This document shows positions 1-7,482 of a stretch of DNA of 64,000 bases, in pieces. Position 1 is the first letter of the stretch. Every line of letters begins with the position of its first letter. The stretch comes from Tetragenococcus halophilus subsp. halophilus DSM 20339 (GTDB taxonomy: Bacteria; Bacillota; Bacilli; Lactobacillales; Enterococcaceae). The position numbers and the translations under genes are program-made. Under the pieces are notes generated by a model. The model made no database searches. It was given only the letters and a program-made list of their open reading frames with translations, and was not told the DNA's origin. The DNA lies in NCBI RefSeq assembly GCF_003841405.1, contig NZ_PXYA01000001.1, positions 186,001 to 250,000 on the forward strand, written 5' to 3'.

Positions 1-603
1 GAATTGATATTTTTATATAATCTTTCTCTAAAAAGGGAGAGGGAGCGTTTGTCTGTGGCTAGTGATGTAACTTCTGCTTATCACTCCATTGCGACTAGAA
101 GTGACGTGACTTATTCTCCGGATGATGTTGATGATTTTTGTCATGAATTGTATCAACACAAAATCATTCATTTTTTTGGCAGAGGGTTTAATTCCTATGC
201 AGGAGCTGATTTTCAGCTGAAGTTTTCTCGTATGGGAAAGTATGTAAGGATTATTTCTGATGAGCGATCGATTGCTCTTTCAGCAAATTCGGCTGAAAAA
301 GATGAGTTGATTGTTGTTGTTAGTTTAAGAGGAGAAGATGAACAAATGCAGGAATCTTTAGGGATAGCTAAAGAAAAGAATGTGCCTATTTTGTTAATCA
401 CTTCTAATCAACATTCTCCTTTAATTCCATTTGCTAACAATGTTTTGTTTGCTGCAGGCTTTACTAGAGAAGAATCTCTGGGAATTATTTCGCCACAGGT
501 TCCGATACTTATTCAATTAGATATTGTTTATGAACGTTATATCCAGCTATACTCCGAAAATATCCAAAAATGGATTAAATCGGAAGAAATATTACACAGC
601 TAA
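1..603 (+). CDS. RpiR/MurR-family regulator, 5' partial
   Basis: The frame is open from the first base of the window, so the N-terminal helix-turn-helix lies mostly outside. What remains (about 200 residues) is a SIS sugar-phosphate-binding domain: a segment around GRGFNSYAGADFQLKF, then a core containing IVVVSLRGEDEQMQESL. The family consists of DNA-binding regulators whose SIS domain senses a phosphosugar. The stop lies 13 nt before the start of the GH1 gene and the GH1 ribosome site overlaps it, so the two are probably cotranscribed; control of the beta-glucoside genes is inferred from position only. Confidence 0.8.
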   Translation, partial: ELIFLYNLSLKRERERLSVASDVTSAYHSIATRSDVTYSPDDVDDFCHELYQHKIIHFFGRGFNSYAGADFQLKFSRMGKYVRIISDERSIALSANSAEKDELIVVVSLRGEDEQMQESLGIAKEKNVPILLITSNQHSPLIPFANNVLFAAGFTREESLGIISPQVPILIQLDIVYERYIQLYSENIQKWIKSEEILHS

Positions 604-616
604 AAGGAGCTTTTTT

Positions 617-1990
617 ATGAAAACATTCCCGAAAAATTTCTTATGGGGGTCGGCCACTTCTGCCCCGCAATCTGAAGGTCATAGTTCACAAAATGGTAAG
701 TCTGCTACAACTTGGGATTATTGGTTTCAAACCAATCCGGAAAAATTCCACGAGAATCAAGGACCCGAAAATACGTCGAATATCTATGAAATGTATAAAG
801 AAGATTGCCAGCGAATGAAAGAAGTTGGGCTTAATTCTTTTCGGACATCCATTTCCTGGGCACGTCTTTTACCTGATGGCAAGCATGTAAACCAGGAGGC
901 AGTGGCTTTTTATCGCTATTATTTTGAACATATCCTTGCAGAAGGTGTTCAACCTATTATTAACTTATTTCATTTTGATATGCCGATGTGGCTAATGGAA
1001 AAGGGCGGTTGGGAAAGTCGTGAATCGGTGGATGCTTTTGCCTTTTATGCAAGAACGGCGTTTGAGTTGTTTGGAGATCTAATTGATCAATGGACGACCT
1101 TTAATGAACCCATCGTGCATATTGAATGTGGCTATTTAAATGGCGCTCATTATCCAGCTATTCATGATTTCAAAAAAGCAGTCCAAGTGGGTTACCATAC
1201 CTTGATGGCTCACGTTTATGCCGTGCAAGCTTTTCGTGAAGTAAAGCCTAAAGGCAGTATCGGCATTATCTTAAATATTACTCCGGCTTATGCACGCAGT
1301 GCTGCACAAGCCGATCAAAAAGCCAAAGAAAATGCCGATTTATTAACGATGAAAAGTTTCTTAGATCCAGCAGTCAAAGGAGCTATACCTGAAGCTTTGG
1401 TGCAATTAATCAAAGGACATGAGCTAACTCCAGAAACAAACCCTTCTGATAAAGAAGTAATGAAAGAAAATACAGTAGATTTTATTGGTTTAAATTATTA
1501 TCAGCCTTTACGCGTACAAGCACCTGAAAATCCACGTTTTCCTGCGCAAGATCCAGAGGACTTATATGCCCCTTATGATTGGCCAGAAAAAAGAATTAAT
1601 CCTTATCGTGGCTGGGAGATTTATCCCAAAGCCATTTATGATGTGGCGATGATGATGAAAAATGAGTATGACAATTTCCCTTGGTATGTGAGTGAAAATG
1701 GTATGGGCGTTGCGAATGAGGAACGTTTTATGGATGAACAAGGCATGATTCAAGACGATTATCGCATTGATTTTATGAAAGAACACTTGGATTATCTTTA
1801 TCAAGGGATTCAAGAAGGCAGTAATTGCTTTGGCTATCATACTTGGACCTTTATTGATTGCTGGTCATGGCTAAATGGCTATCGTAACCGTTATGGCTTT
1901 TATCGTTTGGAATTGGAGAATAACTTTGAACGTCATTTGAAAAAAAGTGGGCTATGGTACAAAGAAGTCGCACAAAATAATGGGTATTAA
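617..1990 (+). CDS. GH1 family 6-phospho-beta-glucosidase/beta-glucosidase
   Basis: 457 residues, the normal GH1 length. ATG 617 is chosen because AAAGGAG sits 8 nt upstream and the product then starts MKTFPKNFLWGSATS, the usual GH1 N-terminus; a longer in-frame start at 524 would overlap the upstream gene. Visible GH1 landmarks are TTFNEP (acid/base Glu) and YVSENGMG (nucleophile Glu). Near the C-terminus WSWLNGYRNRYGF matches the 6-phosphate pocket of LacG/BglA enzymes, in which Ser, Lys and Tyr bind phosphate; here Ser and Tyr are present but the Lys position is Asn. A phospho-glycoside substrate is therefore likely but not certain. It is followed 15 nt later by a ROK sugar kinase. Confidence 0.85.
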   Translation: MKTFPKNFLWGSATSAPQSEGHSSQNGKSATTWDYWFQTNPEKFHENQGPENTSNIYEMYKEDCQRMKEVGLNSFRTSISWARLLPDGKHVNQEAVAFYRYYFEHILAEGVQPIINLFHFDMPMWLMEKGGWESRESVDAFAFYARTAFELFGDLIDQWTTFNEPIVHIECGYLNGAHYPAIHDFKKAVQVGYHTLMAHVYAVQAFREVKPKGSIGIILNITPAYARSAAQADQKAKENADLLTMKSFLDPAVKGAIPEALVQLIKGHELTPETNPSDKEVMKENTVDFIGLNYYQPLRVQAPENPRFPAQDPEDLYAPYDWPEKRINPYRGWEIYPKAIYDVAMMMKNEYDNFPWYVSENGMGVANEERFMDEQGMIQDDYRIDFMKEHLDYLYQGIQEGSNCFGYHTWTFIDCWSWLNGYRNRYGFYRLELENNFERHLKKSGLWYKEVAQNNGY

Positions 1991-2005
1991 GAAAAGAGGA
2001 AAACA

Positions 2006-2866
2006 ATGAGTCTGGCAGTTTTTGATATTGGCGGTACTGCAGTGAAATATGGTTTATGGCAAGAAGGGGTACTTGAACAGAAGGGGAAATTTCCTACCCC
2101 CTCTTCTTTTACCCAACTAGAAGAAACTTTTGCTCAAACAATCAAAAATTTTGATACTGAGGTTACAGGCGTTGCTATTAGTTCTCCAGGCGCAGTCAAT
2201 GTGGAGAAACGAAGAATTGATGGCATAAGTGCGGTATCTTATCTTCATCATCGCCCCATTTTTGCTGAACTGGAAGACTATTTAAAATTACCTGTTACCA
2301 TCGAAAATGATGCCAATTGTGCTGGTATTTGTGAAATGATTCAAGGAGCAGGAAAACAAGTACAACAAGCGGTGTTTCTTGTTATTGGAACGGGTGTCGG
2401 GGGCGCCATTTTTATTCATAATCAATTATACAAAGGCGCCCATCTTTTCGGTGGCGAATTTGGTCTTATGCGTAATCAGAATGGGAAAGCTCTGAGTGTG
2501 AATGGGACTGTTCGAAATACAGCCTTGCGTTTTTCCGAAAAATTTGGTCAAAACGTCGATGGCCTGCAACTTTTTGATTTAAAAAAAGCAGGCAATACTA
2601 AGGCGACGCAAATGATTTCAGAAATGTATGATGCTTTGGTGGAAAGTCTATATAATATACAAGTGTCTTTAGATCCAGAGATGGTGATTATCGGCGGAGG
2701 CGTTTCTGCACGAAATGAATTTATCAACGAATTGCGTAAGCGACTATATCGTGATTTAGCAAAAGATGATATCGAGTCCATTATGCCAGAAATCCAAGCT
2801 TGTCAGTACCATAATGATGCGAACCTTATTGGTGCAGCTTTAAATTTTGAATCTTTAAATCAATAA
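2006..2866 (+). CDS. ROK-family sugar/beta-glucoside kinase
   Basis: 286 residues. The N-terminal DIGGTAVKYGLW is the ROK phosphate-binding motif, ENDANCAG the sugar-binding/catalytic stretch, and VIGTGVGGAIF and VIIGGGVSARNEF complete the ASKHA fold. The CxCGxxGC zinc motif of typical ROK glucokinases is absent, as in beta-glucoside kinases such as BglK. Placed 15 nt after the GH1 gene with AGAGGAAA upstream, it probably phosphorylates the glucoside or the released sugar. The exact substrate cannot be read from sequence. Confidence 0.85.
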   Translation: MSLAVFDIGGTAVKYGLWQEGVLEQKGKFPTPSSFTQLEETFAQTIKNFDTEVTGVAISSPGAVNVEKRRIDGISAVSYLHHRPIFAELEDYLKLPVTIENDANCAGICEMIQGAGKQVQQAVFLVIGTGVGGAIFIHNQLYKGAHLFGGEFGLMRNQNGKALSVNGTVRNTALRFSEKFGQNVDGLQLFDLKKAGNTKATQMISEMYDALVESLYNIQVSLDPEMVIIGGGVSARNEFINELRKRLYRDLAKDDIESIMPEIQACQYHNDANLIGAALNFESLNQ

Positions 2867-2881
2867 ATAGGAGAAGATATC

Positions 2882-3049
2882 TTGAATTATCAAAAAAGGG
2901 ATAATCATTATATGGTTGATACGCAACAGTTAGCACAAGAACACGATCGCCAAATCATTGAAGCAAGTTTTGCAGATTCTGAAACAAGCCATACTCTTTC
3001 CGAAGAGGAGATGAAACAAGAGCTTGCTAAATATGGCTGGGGCGAATAA
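2882..3049 (+). CDS. small hypothetical protein, 55 aa
   Basis: A short ORF from TTG 2882 preceded by TAGGAGAAG at 8 nt spacing, 15 nt after the ROK kinase and before the operon terminator. The product is hydrophilic and acidic with a predicted C-terminal helix (SEEEMKQELAKYGWGE). An internal ATG at 2912 would give 45 residues. The ribosome site and position inside the operon support a real gene. I do not recognise the family; antitoxin-like small proteins look similar, but no toxin is next to it. Confidence 0.5.
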   Translation: MNYQKRDNHYMVDTQQLAQEHDRQIIEASFADSETSHTLSEEEMKQELAKYGWGE

Positions 3050-3115
3050 ATGCGAGTTCAATCTTAAACTGAATCAAAAAAACTAAGAGAAGCATCCTCT
3101 TTAGCTTGACCTAAA

Positions 3116-3163
3116 AATAACCGAGAAAGTTTGTATATTTACAAACCTTTTCGGTTATTTTTT
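3116..3163 (+). terminator. intrinsic terminator of the beta-glucoside operon
   Basis: Twenty-base arms 3116-3135 and 3140-3159 pair with two mismatches around a 4-nt loop and run into a T-rich tract. It separates the GH1/ROK operon from the next regulator. Confidence 0.8.
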
Positions 3164-3289
3164 ACATTTATTCAATAGCAAGTCATAGTATTATAAACTA
3201 TGTATTTAAGCCCTTTCAAAATCACGGAAAAGAATTGAGCTGTTGATTAATAAAAAAATATTGGATAATACGATCTAGGGAGGAAGAAA

Positions 3290-5236
3290 ATGTTAAGTGA
3301 AAGAAGCCAGCTAATTTTGACTCTTATACTTGAAAAGAAAACGATCGAGTTAAATGACATTGCTAAACTATTGGGTGTTTCACCACGGACTGTAAGAAAT
3401 CATTTTTTGGAAATTGATGAATTCTTACATAGTAAGAATTTAAATGGTTTGGAGAAACAAGTGCAAGTGACTTACTCACTTAATGATAGTAAAAGCTCAA
3501 TTGAAAAGGCTTTATCCCATGGAAATTCTTCGAATAATAAAGAAGATTTTTGGCAAGAACCTTCTTTTCGATTGCAATTTTTATACAATAAGCTTTTTTG
3601 GGAAGAACGACGGATTACTATCGAATACTTTATGGATTGCTTATTAGTCAGTAGAAGTACGGTTAATAATGATTTGAAAGAGTTAAGAAAGATTGCTTGG
3701 AAAAAAGATATCTCCATTTATTTTGAAAAAAAGAGAGGATTTTATTTATCAGGTTCTGAAGAAAATCAACGCGAGCTTTATTTTATATTTATAGAAAAAG
3801 CCATACATTCGAGTAATTATTTAAAAGAACTGGAAACAAGTGATCGTTCTTTTATCAATTATTGGATTAAAAAAGTGGAAGAAGAATTAATGATACAAAT
3901 GACAGATGATAGTTTTCAAAAATTCGAAGAAATTATTGTGACGATTATTAAACGAATAAAGAGCAACAAATATGTAAGCGAAAATTATAAACCCGCTGCT
4001 GGCTATTCTATCAATGAATTAGAAATTGTTAGCAACAATTGTCATTTACTAGAAAGATACTTTGACATTTTGTTCGATTCCCCCGAAATTTTATTTCTAT
4101 CCAATCAGCTTTATCAAAGACATTTCATCAAAAACGAGGTGATCTATCAAGGGTTTAAAGTAAACTTGGATATTTTAGCAAATAATGTAATAACGGAAAT
4201 TAGTAAGAAATTAAACATTGACTTAACAAAAGACAAAGAGTTATATGAAAATTTAGCCTTACATTTCCAGACAACTATAACTAAAGATACTGATATTAGT
4301 GATTTGATCAATGAAGAGATGTATAAAAAGATTCGAAATATGTATCCAACTGTCTATGTTGCTGTCAAAAAAGTAATGAAGCAGGTATTTACACAACACC
4401 ATATTTCAATAAGTGATGATAAAGAATATTCTTTTGTAACCTTACATCTCATTTCTTCGATGGAAAAAATGAAAAACATCTATACTAAAAATCTAAATGT
4501 TTTTCTAGTCTGTCATATGGGCGTAGGAACTTCTCAGTTTTTAAAAAATAAATTAGAACAGCATTTTAACTTTCCTATGGAAGTGGTCACCAAAGATTAT
4601 TTACAAGCGCATTTATATGACGCGGATATGATTATTTCTACTGTGCCGCTAGAAGATATAGATATTCCGTTTGTTGAAGTATCGGCTGTTCTTTCCGAAA
4701 TAGATGTCAATAAGATTCAATTATTAGAAAAAAAGATTTTAGATGAAAAAATGATTCAAGAAAAAAGTATGGAAGGAAGCTATGAACCAATGTTAAAAGA
4801 ACTATTAACAGAAAATACAATTGATACTCAGGTTAACGTCAATGATTGGAAAGAAGCGATCATTTATGGCGGAAAAATTTTAGAAGAAGAAGGAACTATT
4901 GATAGAACATATACCAATTCGATGGTAGAGTCCGTGGAAAAATTTGGTCCTTATATTGTTATCGCCCCCCATATTGCCTTGGCTCATGCTAGTTCCAAAG
5001 ATGGCGTCCATAAAATTGGAATGAGTTTAATTACCTTAGATAAGGGAATTAATTTTGGTAATAAGGAGAATGATCCTGTCTATACTGTTATTTGCTTAGC
5101 GGCTATTGATCATAACTCTCATTTAAAAGCGTTATCCGAATTAGTGGAAGCTTTAAAAGAAGAGCAGTTTAATCGCTTATTACGTTCTTCTGATAAGGAA
5201 GGGATCTTACAGTATATTGATAAAACAGGTATTTAA
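3290..5236 (+). CDS. PRD-type transcriptional regulator with EIIB and EIIA domains (BglG/LicR class)
   Basis: 648 residues. Residues 1-45 form a DeoR/Mga-type HTH (ELNDIAKLLGVSPRTVRNHF), a second HTH follows near 105-130 (FMDCLLVSRSTVNNDLKEL), and PRD-like helices occupy about 170-400. An EIIB-like domain begins near residue 403 with VFLVCHMGVGTSQFL (Cys in a CxxGxGTS loop). The last 140 residues are an EIIA domain of the ascorbate/mannitol class with APHIALAHA, whose His is the usual phosphorylation site. In this family phosphorylation by HPr and the PTS tunes DNA binding. The operon downstream has EIIB and EIIC but no separate EIIA, so this C-terminal domain may also be the phosphodonor (inference). 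AGGGAGGAAG precedes ATG 3290. Confidence 0.9.
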   Translation: MLSERSQLILTLILEKKTIELNDIAKLLGVSPRTVRNHFLEIDEFLHSKNLNGLEKQVQVTYSLNDSKSSIEKALSHGNSSNNKEDFWQEPSFRLQFLYNKLFWEERRITIEYFMDCLLVSRSTVNNDLKELRKIAWKKDISIYFEKKRGFYLSGSEENQRELYFIFIEKAIHSSNYLKELETSDRSFINYWIKKVEEELMIQMTDDSFQKFEEIIVTIIKRIKSNKYVSENYKPAAGYSINELEIVSNNCHLLERYFDILFDSPEILFLSNQLYQRHFIKNEVIYQGFKVNLDILANNVITEISKKLNIDLTKDKELYENLALHFQTTITKDTDISDLINEEMYKKIRNMYPTVYVAVKKVMKQVFTQHHISISDDKEYSFVTLHLISSMEKMKNIYTKNLNVFLVCHMGVGTSQFLKNKLEQHFNFPMEVVTKDYLQAHLYDADMIISTVPLEDIDIPFVEVSAVLSEIDVNKIQLLEKKILDEKMIQEKSMEGSYEPMLKELLTENTIDTQVNVNDWKEAIIYGGKILEEEGTIDRTYTNSMVESVEKFGPYIVIAPHIALAHASSKDGVHKIGMSLITLDKGINFGNKENDPVYTVICLAAIDHNSHLKALSELVEALKEEQFNRLLRSSDKEGILQYIDKTGI

Positions 5237-5256
5237 AAGCGTAGGAGGGATAAAAA

Positions 5257-5826
5257 CTGGATTACTCAAAAGAAATTAATAGTAGGATAGAAGCTTTGCA
5301 AAATGTTCGTGAGTCAAAGATAGAACAAATGGAACAAACAGCTGAAATACTCATAAAAGCTTTAAAAAATGGAAATAAAGTGTTAACTGCTGGCAATGGG
5401 GGAAGCGCAGCAAATGCACAGCATATTACGGGTGACGTTGTCGGACGTTACAAAATCGAAAGGAAAGCTTTTGCGGGGGTTACTTTGACGGTTGATCCCA
5501 GCGTGATGACAGCGACTGGAAATGATTATGGCTACGAGGAAGTGTTTGCTCGCCAGGTGGAAGGGGTAGGAAATAAAGGGGACGTTCTTATTATCATGTC
5601 TTCTAGTGCGGGATCTTCTAATTTATTACAGGCGTTGAAAAAGGCAAAAGAAAAGGAGATATATACGATTGCGGTATTAGGAAATAATGGAGGCGTGTTA
5701 AAAGAGTGGACGGACAAATGTATCGATTTTTCTTTTAAAGATTCAGATTTAGTTGAAGAAATTGCGATGTCCATTTTCCATATGGTTTTGACGCAAGTAG
5801 AAGAAAGTGTAGTAAATAATCAATAA
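5257..5826 (+). CDS. SIS-domain sugar-phosphate isomerase, GmhA-like (probable CTG start)
   Basis: The SIS core has the GmhA hallmark AGNGGSAANAQHITGDVVGRY, a serine-rich phosphate loop SSSAGSSNLLQAL, and a C-terminal helix LVEEIAMSIFHMVLTQVE. No ATG or GTG gives a full protein: an in-frame TAA lies at 5251-5253, the first common start is TTG 5296 without a ribosome site, and a strong GTAGGAGGGA (5241-5250) is spaced 6 nt from CTG 5257. Starting there gives 189 residues, the normal GmhA length, and restores the N-terminal helix. GmhA isomerises sedoheptulose 7-phosphate; beside a transketolase, an aldose/ketose phosphate isomerase acting on an imported pentose, hexose or heptose phosphate is plausible. 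Substrate unknown. Confidence 0.75.
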   Translation: MDYSKEINSRIEALQNVRESKIEQMEQTAEILIKALKNGNKVLTAGNGGSAANAQHITGDVVGRYKIERKAFAGVTLTVDPSVMTATGNDYGYEEVFARQVEGVGNKGDVLIIMSSSAGSSNLLQALKKAKEKEIYTIAVLGNNGGVLKEWTDKCIDFSFKDSDLVEEIAMSIFHMVLTQVEESVVNNQ

Positions 5827-5847
5827 AAATTTTGGGAGGAAATACAG

Positions 5848-6114
5848 ATGAAAATATTAACAGTATGTGGCATGGGTTCAGGATCTAGTTTGATTATGAA
5901 AATGAATGTAGATGCGATTTTAGAAGAAGAAGATATTAAAGGTGAAGTAGAAGCTTGTGATTTAGGTTCTGTAGGTGGACAAGGCGCAGATTTAATTATT
6001 TCAACCGCTGAACTAGAAAGTCAGCTAACGGATGTTGAAGCTCCTAAAGTATTTGTGAACAATGTAGTTGATAAAGAGGCAATAAGAAATGCAATTTTAC
6101 CTCAGATAAAGTAG
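5848..6114 (+). CDS. PTS EIIB, ascorbate (Ula/Sga) type
   Basis: 88 residues beginning MKILTVCGMGSGSSLIMKM; the Cys of the CGMGSGSS loop is the phosphorylation site. Length and the downstream UlaA-type EIIC place it in the L-ascorbate family of phosphotransferase EIIB proteins. TTGGGAGGAAAT precedes the ATG. The family also carries sugars other than ascorbate, so the substrate is left open. Confidence 0.9.
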   Translation: MKILTVCGMGSGSSLIMKMNVDAILEEEDIKGEVEACDLGSVGGQGADLIISTAELESQLTDVEAPKVFVNNVVDKEAIRNAILPQIK

Positions 6115-6131
6115 AAATGGAGTGGAAATAG

Positions 6132-7469
6132 ATGAATTTTATTTATAGTTTTTTTAATCAACCGTCAATTATCATCGGACTGATTGCTTTTATTGGTTTG
6201 GTTGCTTTAAAAAAGCCAGTAACGAAAATTATTACCGGAACAGGTAAAACAGTTATCGGTTTTCTAATCCTATCTAGTGGCGGTGACATTATTTCTGGTG
6301 CATTAGAAACGCTAGGTCCTGCTTTTGAAGATGCGTTTAATGTACAAGGGGTAATTCCGGCAAATGAAGCTGTTATTGGGATAGCAGAAAACTTGCTGGG
6401 AACAGAGATGAGCTTAATTATGGCTTTTGGTTTTATTATGAACATTTTGATTGCTCGGTTGACCAATGTTAAATACATTTTTCTATCAGGACATCATATT
6501 TTGTTCATGTCAGCATTATTAGCTGCAGTGCTTGGTACAGCCGGTTTTACAGGTGTAGAGCTAGTCGTGGTCGGTGCTTTCTTGTTAGGCTCATTTATGG
6601 CGATTTCTCCTGCCATTGTTCAACCTTTTTACCGTAATGTGACGGGAAATGATAATATCGCTATGGGTCACTTTAATGCGGCCAATTATGCATTATCTGG
6701 CTGGATTAGTAAATTAGTAGGGAATAAAGAAAAATCGACAGAAGATTTAAAAATCCCTGAGGGCTTAGGTTTTTTCAGAGACAATACGATTTCTACTGCT
6801 ATCGTTATGATAATTATTTATGTACTTACCTTCTTATTTGCTGACAGCGCGGTTATTGGCGAAATGTCCGGCGGAGATAACATTGTAATGTTTGCTATTA
6901 CACAAGCGCTTACTTTTACGGCTGGTTTTGTGATTGTTTTACAAGGGGTACGTATGATGTTGGCTGAAATTGTTCCTGCCTTTAAAGGAATTTCTGAAAA
7001 AATTGTGCCAGATTCGAAACCGGCTTTAGATGTACCTGTTATTTTTCCTTATGGGCCTAATTCTGTTTTAGTAGGTTTTGTTTCTTCTGTGGTAGGTGGA
7101 TTCCTTATGTTTTTACTCCTGCCATTACTTAATTTACCCGTAATCATTCCAGGATTAATTCCATTATTCTTTGTAGGTGCTGGTTCTGGTGTGTTAGCCA
7201 ATGCAACAGGAGGAAGACGAGGGACAATTATTAGTGGCATTATTAATGGCGCATTACTAATTTTGTTGCCAGCAATTTTGCTACCATTATTAGGAGACCT
7301 AGGATTTACTAACTCTACTTTTGGAGATTCTGATTTTGCTGTTGTTGGAATTGTACTTGGCTATTTCTATAACTGGTTCGGCAAAGTCGGAATTTATGGC
7401 ATCGTCGCTATTTTAGTGGCTTACTTTATTTATTCAGCCCTACGTCCAGCGAAGAAAATAGAAGTTTAA
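6132..7469 (+). CDS. PTS EIIC, ascorbate (UlaA/SgaT) type
   Basis: 445 residues with about ten to twelve hydrophobic spans, starting NFIYSFFNQPSIIIGLIAFIGL. The LSGHHILFMSALLAAV and GHFNAANYALSGWISK stretches and the overall length fit UlaA permeases. It lies 17 nt after EIIB and 13 nt before the transketolase gene, so one transcript is likely. The classical ascorbate catabolic enzymes UlaD, UlaE, UlaF and UlaG are absent here, which argues for another substrate. Confidence 0.9.
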   Translation: MNFIYSFFNQPSIIIGLIAFIGLVALKKPVTKIITGTGKTVIGFLILSSGGDIISGALETLGPAFEDAFNVQGVIPANEAVIGIAENLLGTEMSLIMAFGFIMNILIARLTNVKYIFLSGHHILFMSALLAAVLGTAGFTGVELVVVGAFLLGSFMAISPAIVQPFYRNVTGNDNIAMGHFNAANYALSGWISKLVGNKEKSTEDLKIPEGLGFFRDNTISTAIVMIIIYVLTFLFADSAVIGEMSGGDNIVMFAITQALTFTAGFVIVLQGVRMMLAEIVPAFKGISEKIVPDSKPALDVPVIFPYGPNSVLVGFVSSVVGGFLMFLLLPLLNLPVIIPGLIPLFFVGAGSGVLANATGGRRGTIISGIINGALLILLPAILLPLLGDLGFTNSTFGDSDFAVVGIVLGYFYNWFGKVGIYGIVAILVAYFIYSALRPAKKIEV

Positions 7470-7482
7470 AGGAGATTATTAT

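Noticed and set aside
524-616. 31-residue N-terminal extension of the GH1 protein
   Set aside because: It overlaps the upstream regulator gene; ATG 617 has the ribosome site and the family N-terminus.
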